Shown here in pieces: positions 1-9,766 of a DNA stretch of 64,000 bases. Origin of the DNA: Cavia porcellus (lineage: Eukaryota; Chordata; Mammalia; Rodentia; Caviidae). The translations under genes were made by a program, and so were the position numbers. The stretch's first letter is position 1. Every line of letters begins with the position of its first letter. Below the pieces are notes generated by a model. The model was not told the DNA's origin. It made no database searches and worked only from the letters and a program-made list of their open reading frames with translations. The DNA lies in contig NW_026947509.1 of assembly GCF_034190915.1 (NCBI RefSeq), positions 31,628,767 to 31,692,766 on the forward strand, written 5' to 3'.

Positions 1-84
1 TTGCTCAGGTATTTGGTCTGTGCTCCCCATGGCTGACACAGAGCTCCTAAGTCCCTGGGAATTTGCTGGGCAATAGCAGCCCCT
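1..84. other. Unassigned sequence
   Basis: Nothing recognisable in these first bases. Confidence 0.4.
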
Positions 85-205
85 TACTTTATTTTTAATT
101 TTGAGGCAGGTCTCACTAAGTTGCTAAACTGGGCTCAAACTTGTGATCCTCCAGTCTCAGCCTCCCCAAGTGCTGGGATGACAGCTGAGCACCACTCAGC
201 TCTTT
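85..205 (-). mobile_element. B1-related SINE
   Basis: The minus strand carries the 7SL/B1-like body. On the plus strand this reads as GTCTCACTAAGTTGC, then GATCCTCC, then TCAGCCTCC and GTGCTGGGATGACAG, the antisense order of a rodent B1 element. Confidence 0.8.
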
Positions 206-1240
206 GGGAGCATTTCTCCTTCCAACCAGATGACTCTTGGTGGCTTCTGGTGAGCTGCAGTATGATTAAAGGGCTGGACTTCCTGCCTGGCCCACATATG
301 GAGGAAAGGGCTGGACATCTGATCGCTTGATCACCAGTGGCCAGTGACTCCACCTGGAGTGCCTGGGTAAGGACAAAACCTCCCCCAAACCCAGTGGTGT
401 CCTCAAGCTTCCAGGTGTCGGAACACTCGCAGGTATCCGAGGGTGCCATCCTGGGCCACATGGAGGCGCTGTGGCCTCCCTGACCCCTGGACCTGCACAC
501 CTTTCCCTTCTGCCGGTCCATCCCTGCATGAATAATCAAGTGAGCTGCTCTGGCAAAGCCACTGAGTCCAGGGCAGGGCTGGAGGGAACCTGGTTCACAG
601 CTGGTGGCTCAGAAGCATGGGACTGCTGCTACCCACACCCCAAGGCAATCCTGGGGACCTAAGGCTCCTTCTGGATGCCTAGGCTAGTGTCAGAGCCAAA
701 TGCAATTTGAGGCTCCAGCTGGCAAAGGGTGGAGGACTGGCCTTGGGACAGCAGAGTCCCTGCAGACGTTTTGGTGTTGAGAGGTGAGGTGTTCTGTGCT
801 GAGTGAGGCTCAGGAGAGATTTATTTTTCACCAGACTCCTAGCAGGCTCTGTTCTTCATCCTGCCCTGAAGGACTGGTCCCCAGGAGGACAGCTTAGAGC
901 CCCGCCCACCTGCTGGCTTCGTCCCGATCCTCCTCTCTCCGCACTGGCATCTGTTTACCGATCTGCTTCCCTTACACACTTTGCCAAGTGGTCTGTCTTC
1001 CTTCTTATTTGACCACCAGCAGGAAGGCTGGCACCAGGCACGGTGTAATAATTGGTCAATAAAACTCTACACATCCTTGGTAGCAGGAACAGAAGCATGA
1101 CTAAGAGGAGCCGGGGAGAAATTAGCAGGGCAGGAGCCTTGGTGGAAAGGACACGCTTTGCCAAGCATGGAACAGCACAACCGAAATTTGGTCCACAATG
1201 AAAAAAACAAAATATCCAGGCAGCGCTGCCCGCCCGCGCA
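206..1240. other. No recognisable feature
   Basis: Single-copy-looking DNA. I see no convincing gene, repeat or motif; short open frames here have no family resemblance. Confidence 0.4.
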
Positions 1241-1760
1241 CAGCGCCACCACGTGGCCACGCAAGAACAGGCTTCCAAAGGGTCGGGCTGGCCGGCCCAG
1301 AAAACCCCGGGTTTGGCCGCCTTTCCGAATTTTGGGGCTAGATTTCCAATCCAGTTTTAAAATAGTACATTATCTAAAATCTGAATAATATTTCCAAGCA
1401 ATGTTATATTATGGTTGTAAGCGTCCCTGACCGGCCACGCGCTCCTAATTCCCGAATCGTGCTGGGAATGTTCGGGTTAGACTCAGCTGCAGGCAGCACA
1501 TTTTCCTCGCTGTCCTGGGGAGCATTTCTGCCACACCCCACAGTCACCGTTCAGGAGCTCACGTGGCCCAGAGCGGGCTTTGCCTCGCTGGGGTCACTTT
1601 GTGGAGCTTGAAACAAAGCAAAGCAAGAGCTGCTGAGGTCTAGAAGTCACTCGCGGTGGGCGGGCACAGCCTCTACCCCCGGACCTTGGACAGGGGCTGC
1701 CTGAGCCTCTCAGCTACTGCGGTCAGTTCTGCCGCCCTGCAATTTCCTCCGCTGGCTGGC
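1241..1760. other. GC/CpG-enriched patch
   Basis: CpG dinucleotides are clearly denser here than in the neighbouring kilobases (for example GCCCGCCCGCGCACAGCGCC near 1228-1250 and further CpGs to about 1850). It could mark a weak CpG island upstream of the 1761 ORF. No TATA or other core promoter element is obvious. Confidence 0.35.
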
Positions 1761-1988
1761 ATGGCTGCGTCACAGTGGGACAGCCTGCCCCGAGTCCCCA
1801 GGCTGTCCCACCCAAGAGAAGTGGTGGCTCTGCGGACGCGCAGGCTCAGTGCTGCCACGGTGAAACAGGACCCCAGCTCCCGCCAGCTCCTGGAAGAGTC
1901 GCTGGACAAATTGGCAGCAGCTAGAATCCTTAATGACATGATCCAGGCATCTAGTCAACCTCAGTCTCTGGAGGAAGATTTGCATTGA
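1761..1988 (+). CDS. Candidate 75-codon ORF or terminal exon, unrecognised
   Basis: An ATG with strong context (G at -3, G at +4) opens a 75-codon frame ending in TGA. The frame is also open upstream to about 1656. The upstream 500 bases are GC- and CpG-enriched, and an AATAAA lies 130 nt past the stop. The predicted peptide begins MAASQWDSLPRVPRL and ends in an amphipathic, Leu/Ala-rich stretch around LLEESLDKLAAARILNDMIQ. I do not recognise the family and see no signal peptide, membrane span or catalytic motif. It could be a short gene, a last coding exon (possible acceptor-like TTGGACAG near 1692) or chance. Length alone is not strong evidence. Confidence 0.28.
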   Translation: MAASQWDSLPRVPRLSHPREVVALRTRRLSAATVKQDPSSRQLLEESLDKLAAARILNDMIQASSQPQSLEEDLH

Positions 1989-2117
1989 AGGCTCAATGAT
2001 TAGGATCAGAGCTGGCCAGCGTTCAGGCAAAGGCCTTAAGGGGAAGCTGGCTCGCCTGGAGTCTCCATCTCCATCCACAAGTCTGTTCTCTGGTTTCTCA
2101 ATCACAAACCAAACCAA

Positions 2118-2123
2118 AATAAA
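2118..2123 (+). terminator. AATAAA polyadenylation-like hexamer
   Basis: A canonical hexamer lies 130 nt downstream of the candidate ORF stop. It supports a 3' UTR only if that ORF is real, since AATAAA is common by chance in AT-rich DNA. Confidence 0.3.
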
Positions 2124-2329
2124 AGCATCTATTTTCCATTAAGATATTTCTGAAAGCTGAAACTCCCTCAATGAAAGGAAGGAGGACTTTAAACCAAGCG
2201 GGTTATTGATTGGGAAGGTAGAGATGGTCGCTGTTTCTTGGGACAGGAAATGTTTCTCGGTGACTGAAAGTTGATGGCATTGGATAACCCAGGGAAGAGG
2301 GAGAGCGAGCACCTCTGCTGAGGACAGGT

Positions 2330-2500
2330 GTGCGTGACCTGGAGGACAAGGGCCGAGTGGGGCTTCAGGACGTGACCCTGGTTTTTATGTCAATCTGATG
2401 TCTTCTTCAATACTACACGAGTTCCAGCCTCATCATCTGCAAAATGGGTAGAACAATTGGAAGCCACTATGCTGTATCTTTTTACATCATGAAATGATTG
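2330..2500 (+). mobile_element. MIR-like SINE fragment
   Basis: Resembles the 3' half of MIR in sense orientation. The CCTCATCATCTGCAAAATGG stretch matches the conserved MIR end, where the last steps read CTCATCTGTAAAATGGG. Ends are approximate. Confidence 0.5.
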
Positions 2501-2529
2501 GAAAGAAAAACTCCACCAGGTTATTTGTG

Positions 2530-2900
2530 CAATTTAGAATGTTTCAAAACTCTCAATGATAGGACAAAGGATTAATATGCATATACACAGCTCTTAAAGA
2601 TAAATAATAAAAACAACAGTAGAAAAATGGACAGTACACCCGAATGAGCAATTAACAGCAGAAATGCAAGTGACTGTTACATTTAGGAAAACGTTTAGAC
2701 TTACTAACAATTAAATAAATACTAACTAGAGTAAAAAATTTTTTTCCAGATAAAAACATAAGCATGGATAACATCTAACACAGGAGGGTGTGAGAACACA
2801 AACCCATTCACACACTGAATGTGTGGCTTGAGATAAGCTTTCCCAAAAGCAATTTAAAATTACATACCAAGTACTTAAACTTCTGGTCCTTTAGTTAGAG
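2530..2900 (+). mobile_element. Old L1 3'-end fragment (L1M type)
   Basis: Decayed sense-strand L1 3' sequence. The order of AAGGATTAATATGCATATA, AAAAATGGACA, GCAGAAATGCAAGTG and a GTGTGAGAACACAAACCCATT block follows the layout of mammalian L1M 3' ends. Confidence 0.6.
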
Positions 2901-4114
2901 AATTCCATTTCCACAAATCTGTGGTTATGGAATGGAAGCCCAGGCACACAGACAAATACATAAGGATTAAAAGCCAGGTTTTGTGGAAAAGTGATGTCTG
3001 GACTGAAAAAGAGATCTCTTTCTTTATCTCTCCAAATTCTGTGGAATACCAGACCCCAGAAGTGGATGGAGAGGGACCCAGGGATGCAGAATGGATGAAT
3101 GTCTCCTGGGATGGGTGACACTCTAGTGAGCAAGGCAGAGTACATGCTGCTTGGAAATTGTGCCAACTGTGGTCGAGTCTTTTCATCTCTATAGCAAATT
3201 TTTGTGGGGAAGAAAAGGGGCAGATCTTGCCAAGGGTGAAAACTTGTGCCTGGGTACAAATTAGACCCTGCTCATGCTGTTACGGTAAGCCCGTCATTTA
3301 AGAAATTGTAAACTAATACCTTGGAAGAATTAGTAGACTCTGCGAAGGGGTGGATTCCATTGGGGAAGAGGTCCTGGCAGAGGCTCTGAGGACATCAGAA
3401 ATGGCTGAGCAAATTGATGTCTGCAGGCCATGTGGTTTGCTACAATTTGGTGGTTAAAGAGATTAGAACAGAGGCAGTTAGCTGTCCCACTGCTTGGTCT
3501 GGAAATGAGGAAAACATAATACATCTCTTTAGCCCTTATTTTTGTATTTTATAAACAATGCACTTGTACATGTAGAGTTGTGGATCTTTTGCTGCGCCGA
3601 TAGCACGGCAGTGAAGTATGCACCAACACAAATCATTAGGATCACTAGAAAAAATCGGCAGGCTACAGTGATAGTAAAAGACGGCAAAAGGAGACAAGAA
3701 ATCAGGCAAGAAAAGAATTTGAGCATTGTAATTAACACATTTATTTTAGCAGATGCATTGAATGAAAAGAGTAGGCTTTTATCTCCCAAATAAACACAGA
3801 CTGCTTACAAAATGCGGTTATATGTAGGCTAAACTAAAACTTGATTATATACCTCCAAGCAAAAACTACACAGGCCATGTTATTTACCACAAATACATTA
3901 AATCTCGATAGGCTACAAATAAATAATAGAGCATAAATTCTAAGAATACTGGGGCATTCAGAAAGCATCTTTCAAATAGTTTTGAGCCAGAAGTTAAATC
4001 AATCTACTCCAAAGTATATTGGCAGATCACTAGAAGTTAATAACAACGAGAAAATTACAAATCAAGTCTATGAATTTAAAATTCCAAATACAGTGTTGTC
4101 AAGTCCAATGTAAA
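2901..4114. other. Unassigned sequence
   Basis: No recognised gene or repeat. At 3529-3793 both strands carry overlapping open frames of about 85 codons with several CpGs. I could not assign either. Confidence 0.35.
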
Positions 4115-4202
4115 GTTTTTTGTTTGTTTATTTCAAGATAAAGTCTTGCTATGTAGTGCAGGCTGGCTTTGAAGGCAAAATGATCCTTCTGCCTCAGCGT
4201 CC
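4115..4202 (-). mobile_element. B1-like SINE, 3' part (split)
   Basis: Antisense B1 sequence: AAAGTCTTGCTATGTAGT, GGCTGGCTTTGAAGGC and GATCCTTCTGCCTCAGC appear in order. The element stops abruptly at a 38-bp inverted repeat. Its 5' part seems to lie in the opposite orientation at about 4505-4568. Confidence 0.7.
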
Positions 4203-4240
4203 AGAAGCCAGCTCAGAGTGGGAGAGTTTTGTAGTTTGCT
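4203..4240 (+). repeat. Inverted repeat, left arm (38 bp)
   Basis: Matches the reverse complement of 4569-4606 at 36 of 38 positions, separated by 328 bp. It directly adjoins the broken end of a B1-like SINE. Confidence 0.85.
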
Positions 4241-4504
4241 TCATAGCTATGGAGATCTCTGTGAATTCCAAATGCTGCATTTAATTTCTTTCTTCTTCTC
4301 CTGATCATGCTTCTCAACAGCTTCTCAATTTTTAGTAATCTTGGGAGAGACCTAGATCTTGATTTTATTATTACCACACACTTTTACTGCTAGCTTTCAC
4401 TGTCCTTTAACTGGTGGTATTGCTTTCGCTCTTTTGTGTTTATGTAATTTCTTGAGATTATTATTTTTTAATTTTTAGGAATCTTTTTCTTCCAACAGTA
4501 AAAA

Positions 4505-4568
4505 TTTAAAAATTTTAGATTAGCTGGCATAAAGGCACACATCTGTGATGCTAGCAATAAAAGTGTGT
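4505..4568 (+). mobile_element. B1-like SINE, 5' part (inverted relative to 4115-4202)
   Basis: TTAGCTGGCATAAAGGCACA followed by CATCTGTGATGCTAGC resembles the 5' end of a 7SL-type SINE in sense orientation. It ends at the right arm of the inverted repeat. Confidence 0.5.
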
Positions 4569-4606
4569 AGCAAACTACAAAACTCTCACGCTCTGAGCTG
4601 GCTTCT
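4569..4606 (-). repeat. Inverted repeat, right arm (38 bp)
   Basis: Partner of 4203-4240, with two mismatches. It follows the sense SINE 5' fragment directly. Confidence 0.85.
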
Positions 4607-5399
4607 GAGACTGGAGCTGACAGGACCTGTGCTCTCCGCAGGGCTTCACCCAGCAGAGGCGGAACCTGGCCCTTCTGGTCCATGAGACAGCTGCCATCCG
4701 AAAGCCAAGCCCTCTTTCCTTCACCCTGCAGGCTCTATCAGACTCAGGAAAACACTTTGCCCCACCCAGCCTTCCCCGAGACCCAGAGGTGCTTCCCCAG
4801 CCTCTCACACCACTCTGCCCATTTGGGGGCTGCCTGGACCTCAGCAGGACCAACGCCGGCCTGACCCAAGCGACACCCCACCCACGCTCTGCTGATCATT
4901 TTCCTGGAGTTTCCCTGGTGCCCCACATTCTCCAGAAATATTATGGAATTGTTAGCTTTAAATTAGAAATTGTATGAGCTAGATCCCTTCTTCCCTTTAA
5001 GGCTAGAATTAGCCATGTAATAGATTTGATATACTCCCTTACCCTGTAACTCCAGTACTTGGAGCCACCAAGGCTCTTGGGACCTGCACTCTGGTGGCCT
5101 TCAAAGGCTGAAGTGGTCTCTGCCTTTGGTTGAATCTCTTTGTATGTCCTCTGAACCCAAAGGCGTAGTGGGGAGGTGTGCGGAGCTTCCCGTTCAGGTC
5201 TGCCCTCTCTGGCTTCATGGCTCTCTGTGAGCTTCTGAGTCGGCAGAGACAGAGGCAAAGGCAAGAGGAGTTTTAATAAGTCAGGCTGCAGACAAGGCTC
5301 GCTTTTTCCTCCTGGAAAAGATACAGACTTCGATGGATATTTCCTTTTTCCTGCTAATGTCACAACATTGTACAAGATAGGATCAAGGCTCATGGTTTG
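4607..5399. other. Unassigned sequence
   Basis: No recognised element. The 5150-5330 part has a composition somewhat like a decayed antisense LTR, but I see no clear ends or target-site duplication. Confidence 0.3.
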
Positions 5400-5560
5400 T
5401 GCTAAAATTTTAAAAAGTTGAATACAATAAAATACACATCACTGTTAACCCTCTTCAGAATCTTGCCCCTTGCTTTGAACACGCTTCTCCCATTATTCTT
5501 GGCACTTTCCGAAGCAGTTCTGCAAGTCTTCTTTCGTGAGTGTCTTTATGAACTGAGATG
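5400..5560 (-). mobile_element. Mariner-like transposase remnant, C-terminal end (copy A)
   Basis: Sense-strand DNA resembles the end of a mariner-family transposase (family pattern DFQxCFxKWxxRWDKC). Recognisable pieces include AAAGACACTCACGAAAGA and GTGTTCAAAGCAAGGGG. They are followed by the same 3' trailer, a GTTAACAGTGATGTGTATTT-like block, seen in the other copies of this window. It is frameshifted and non-functional. Confidence 0.55.
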
Positions 5561-6417
5561 AGGGACTGGAAAGTCACAAAGAATGGGAGAGTCATGAGAA
5601 GGACCCGGACTTGTCTGCAGCCAGCATAGAGCTGGGCAGAGCTGCGAGGGGTCTGAACCTTTGCTCTTTGTCTGGATCTGGTCTTCACTGATGTCTTTTG
5701 GGGAGCTGATCTTAGCAGCTAGATCTGAATTGAGCCACGGTCAAAGCAAGGTCAAAAGGCCTGAGTCTCTACCCAGCTCTGCAGACCCTGTAGCAGGGCT
5801 GCCTTGTGTGACACCTTCTAGGCCTTCCCAGGTCACCGGAAGACACCCCTTTCTGCCTGGGTGGACACTGGCTGTCCTTCATGGGGGCCCTCCTGGGAGG
5901 TCCTTTCTCTGATCACAGGTGAGAAAATACCAAATCCATGACAGCATTTGCATAATCTGTCCTTTGAGCTGCTGAATTGTCTTCTTCAAAAAATGCTACC
6001 ATGCCTAAGTTCTTTATCCTTAACCTTTTGCAAAATGGAAGTGTTTTCAAAAATTCTGGAGCTGGTGTGAGATAAACTTGAAGAAAGGGCCACCCCAGAG
6101 GCTGGGCTCCCTACCAGGGTGGATTTGTGCTGGGTTCGATGGGTGGCTGTAAAAGAGCTTCCTGAGACTGCTCAATAAACAAGGCTGCAAACTGTCTATC
6201 ACCCTCAGGACCGTCCCTGTCTGGAATACTCCACACTGCTCTCCAAGGCCCCAGTCCACTCAAAAACAGAATGGACAGTTAAATCAGCTGGAATTGGGGG
6301 TACAGAATGTCTCTGCACTTCATTTCTTGTCTCATCCTGTGCTGCAGTGCATAAAACCCAGGACGTTCGAAAGGACAACTCAGATAGATTCTAAAAGCAG
6401 ACACCCCCCCCCCCTTT
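5561..6417. other. Unassigned sequence
   Basis: Apart from a short C-run and T-run near 6403-6421, I see nothing recognisable. Confidence 0.4.
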
Positions 6418-6535
6418 TTTTGTCTTTTTGAGTCAGGGTCTTGCTATGCAGTTCAGGCTGACCTTGAGCTCACTTTGTAGCTCAGGCTGGTCTCAAATTT
6501 GCAACAATCCTCCTGCCTCAGCCTCCCAAAGCAGA
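6418..6535 (-). mobile_element. B1-like SINE
   Basis: Antisense B1 body: GAGTCAGGGTCTTGCTATGC, GCTGACCTTGAGCTCACTTT and CTCCTGCCTCAGCCTCCCAA occur in order, preceded by a T-rich tail remnant. Confidence 0.85.
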
Positions 6536-7724
6536 TTCTGTTAAATCAACCTCTCAAAGTCATTTTTTAGATAGAGACATTTGAAAATGAAGTAGGTATC
6601 GGCCTTCAAGGAATCATTTATCATGCTAAGTGTTAATAGCATTGTAATTAGAAAGAAAATTTCTATAATTTTATTTTAAAAAAAAATACATGCCAAAAAA
6701 GGTAGGAATGCAGTGGTCTAATATCTAGACATTTCTTTAAGACAGAAAGAAAAGAGGAAAGAAGGTAACCAGATAAGTGTGGTGCAGTAATGTCTTGGTA
6801 GTCTGCATCTGAGTGGTGGGTGGAGGAGATGGCCACAGAGATGCATTTGTGATGTTTGATAGTTTTCATAATCAAAATAAGCAGGGATTTAGTATTGCTA
6901 AGCTGCAACAAGAAAACATCTATGTTTCAAGAAGAGACAGTCAGATGGACAATAACTCCAAGGAACAAGGACCCAGGGTCAACATTTGAGACATAAAAGG
7001 CCCATCGGTAGATAACAACCGGGAAGAAAATCTCCACCCTGACATAGATTCATTTCATGGAACAAAGGCAAGTCTTCTAACAGGGTGGTTTTCTATTCCC
7101 ACAGACAGAATAAAAAGGATATGAAAGGACATGTCGGCTTTCAAAAAGTGTGACAGGGAAAGGGAGAATAAAGCACAAAATAAACGAAATGCCGTCATTG
7201 TTAGGCAAATTTAAAAGGAAGCAGGCACTACAGCAAGTTAAGCCAGCAGCATGGAAAGTAAAAACAAAGCGAAATATTTAAAACCTTGAAATGTTAAGGC
7301 ACAGCAGAATGTGAACACAGGCAACACTTCTTTCCTTGTTGGATTTGATGCTGTCCAGTGCTGGCCCTGAGATGTGAGAGCTAAGCACTCCAGTTTGTCC
7401 CTGGAAGTTGACTTAGTACGTTTGAGGGCCGTTGAGCACTGTCTGTGGGCCTTGGAGTGCGCATGTCCCGACCTTGTAGATCTACTTGTAGGAAAATATT
7501 CTGCGGAAATGCTCACGTGCATGCCGCAGGGTCTGTGCACCGAGGCGCCCAGAGCAACTCTGTAAGAGTGAAACAGTAGCAGCCATTTAAACTTCAGGGC
7601 CCACCGGGAAATGACAATAAAACTCCTTATGTGTGTGGTGACTGTAACATAGTCATAGTGAATGATATCAGCCGCATGCGGTGTGATCAGAAAATACGGT
7701 GAATATTTGGATTGAAAATAAGCA
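6536..7724. other. Unassigned AT-rich sequence
   Basis: No recognised element. A long minus-strand open frame (7238-7888) crosses this stretch but runs into mariner-derived sequence and has no family resemblance. Confidence 0.35.
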
Positions 7725-7915
7725 AGTCCATTACAGTAAAAGGCTTTTACAAAAAGAAAGAGGACCAAGAATGGCCAGGAATTAGTTCTCACTTTAAACA
7801 CACTCAGCCCAGCATCCTTGCCACTTCCCCACATGGTTCTGGAAGTTCTGTTTGGTGTCTTTCTGGCTGCTTCAATATCCTGAATCAATCAAAAATGTTT
7901 ATAGCAGTTTCTCTC
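7725..7915 (-). mobile_element. Mariner-like transposase remnant (copy E)
   Basis: Reading the minus strand gives a decayed LIQDIEAA segment followed, after frame changes, by NFQNHVGKWQGCWAECV. This fits the mariner C-terminal pattern. It lies head-to-head with the plus-strand copy that starts near 7935. Confidence 0.6.
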
Positions 7916-7934
7916 ACACGGAAACATTACACGT

Positions 7935-8175
7935 GTCATCCACCTCACCCAGTGGATCCGGCACTGTGCGATTTCTGGTTCTTCTCCAAAGTCAAGATGG
8001 CCGTGACAGGTCGATGGTTTGAGTTGAGTTAGGACACTGAAAAAGCCAGAACAGCACAACTAAAGATGCTTGAGAGGGAAGTTCCGGAACTGCTTCAGGA
8101 AGTGGGGATGTGACAGGATGGGTGTGTTCAAAGGGAGGGGAGTTCACAGCACTGTGCTTCCCACTACAATACAGT
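7935..8175 (+). mobile_element. Mariner-like transposase remnant (copy D)
   Basis: The plus strand reads PVDPALCDFWFFSKVKM, equivalent to the mariner SPDLAPxDxxLFPK block that holds the third catalytic aspartate. A broken C-terminal end with the GAACTGCTTCAGGAAGTG block follows. An in-frame TAG and length changes make it non-functional. Confidence 0.65.
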
Positions 8176-8529
8176 TGCTAAAAATGTCAACATTTATTTT
8201 ATTTTCTGTCACGCCATATATGTAGAAATGATGGGAGAGTTTCATTTTACATTGCTTGCCTTTTCACTAAAAAGCACTAGGAAGGTTGTCACGTGTGTCA
8301 TTTTATTAAAGACAATGCAAAAATGCAAAAGCAATGAATGATTATGGAGAACAAAGGCTGGGAAAAGAGTCTCTGCCATGGGCTCAGGAGTCAAAGGTGT
8401 AACATAACTGATATAAATGGGAACAGAGCTCACTATATTCAAGGGAAAATAAACAGAAATCTTTCCAAAACATGCTGGTAGTAGACGTGAAGATGGAAAA
8501 GAAAATGTTTTTCTATCCAAAAAGACTCA
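8176..8529. other. Unassigned sequence
   Basis: No recognised gene or repeat. Confidence 0.4.
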
Positions 8530-8680
8530 GTTACTATGATTCACTCAACAAAACAATTAACTATTTCTTTCGTGTAGCATTCTCTGTTCTAAAAACTGGA
8601 GGTGAGCAGCCAGGAGACATTTGGGGGAGAACCAGTAACCAAACACACAAGAAAAAAGCATGCATGATATAGAGAACTAA
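8530..8680 (+). mobile_element. L2-like LINE fragment
   Basis: Resembles the L2 3' region: TGATTCACTCAACAAAACAA, CATTCTCTGTTCTAAAAACTGG and an AACCAAACAC block are spaced as in L2 (TTCAACAAATATTTATTGAG ... AGTGAACAAAACA). Strongly diverged. Confidence 0.4.
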
Positions 8681-8934
8681 AATATAGAACTGGACAGAAA
8701 GAATGACATTTCTCTCAATTTTTGTCTTTATCAGTCCATTTTGCAGCACACAAAATCACAACCCTGGTGGAGATTTGGTGCACGTCCATTACACATTTAC
8801 TTCCTGCTTTCATCCCTTTCTCGTCCTCTCTCCCTGATCTTCCATTTCTTGGTCCTCTCTCTTTTTTGTAAAAGTGCTAGCTCCCGTTTATTTTGCTCTT
8901 TATTTAGATTTTGGGTTTCTAAGAAAAGAAACCA
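8681..8934. other. Unassigned sequence
   Basis: T/C-rich and without a recognised element, although it may be a further extension of the L1 that follows. Confidence 0.3.
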
Positions 8935-9403
8935 TGTGACATTTAGGCCTGTATGTATCTGGTTTATTTCACTTAACATTATGGTCACTAGGTACATATA
9001 TTTTCCTTCAAATGACTCAGTTTATCTCTCTTTCTGCCAGAATAGTACCTTACTGTGTGTAAACGCTACGTTTTCTTTATGGATCCATCTGTGGATGGAC
9101 ATGTAGGCTGCTTCCAAAATTTAGCTATTGTGAGCTGTGCTGCTATAAACATGGGCGTGCGTGTATCATTGTAAAATGAGGTCTTTAACTACTGGTAATA
9201 TACCTAAGAAGGAAATACCTGGGCCAAATGGAATTTCTATTTCTAGTTTTTTGAGCAATTTCCATAGTTTATATTCCCACCAACAATAGAAAAGTGTCGA
9301 CTGTTCTCTGTAACTTCACCAGCATTTGTTATTATTTGATTTTTTGATGATGGTCATTCTTTCTAAAGTAGGATGGAATCTTGTGTAACTAAAATATACC
9401 ATT
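8935..9403 (-). mobile_element. Old L1 3' end, part interrupted by the DHX9 retrocopy
   Basis: The plus strand reads as antisense L1M: CTGGTTTATTTCACTTAACA, a CATCTGTGGATGGACATG block, then GCTGCTATAAACATGGGCG and TATTCCCACCAACAATAG. The L1 is on the minus strand and continues at 14131. Confidence 0.8.
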
Positions 9404-9409
9404 AAAATT

Positions 9410-9416
<7 letters not shown>
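9404..9416. repeat. Target-site duplication, 3' side of the DHX9 retrocopy
   Basis: Exact copy of the 13-mer at 14118-14130. Its last four T bases merge with the poly(A) tract, so the true length could be 9 to 13 bp. Confidence 0.85.

Positions 9417-9450
<34 letters not shown>
9413..9450 (-). repeat. Poly(A) tract of the retrocopy (38 T on plus strand)
   Basis: An uninterrupted run of 38 T, including the last bases of the target-site duplication. The purity suggests a fairly recent insertion, although long A-runs can also re-expand by slippage. Confidence 0.9.
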
Positions 9451-9452
<2 letters not shown>

Positions 9453-9766
9453 TACTCAGAGTAGTACTTTTATTTCCTATGGTATTAAACAAAAGCCAAG
9501 AAAATATCAAGTTAGTTTAAAAGGCAAATCTTACTCCTGAACGAAAAAATACAAACTGGTACTTTTATAATAGATCATTGTATTTTACATAATATGAACA
9601 AAATCACTAATGTATCTATATGCTTGGTTTCCTTAAACTACAATGAACCACAGAATAAAAGAAAATGGGTTTATTTGGGGGGAGCAAATAAACATTTTGG
9701 GGAAAAACACATAGCATGCTTTGTATTTTTTAAATTGTCTATGCATCGGCACTGACATGTAAAGTT
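9451..9766 (-). terminator. Retained 3' UTR with polyadenylation signal
   Basis: About 316 nt of AT-rich sequence follow the stop codon on the sense strand. An AATAAA signal (TTTATT on the plus strand, 9469-9474) lies about 20 nt before the poly(A) tract, the spacing expected for a genuine mRNA 3' end. Confidence 0.85.

Noticed and set aside
7238..7888. 216-codon minus-strand open frame
   Set aside because: Its N-terminal part is frame-shifted mariner sequence and the rest matches nothing I recognise. It is best explained as chance.
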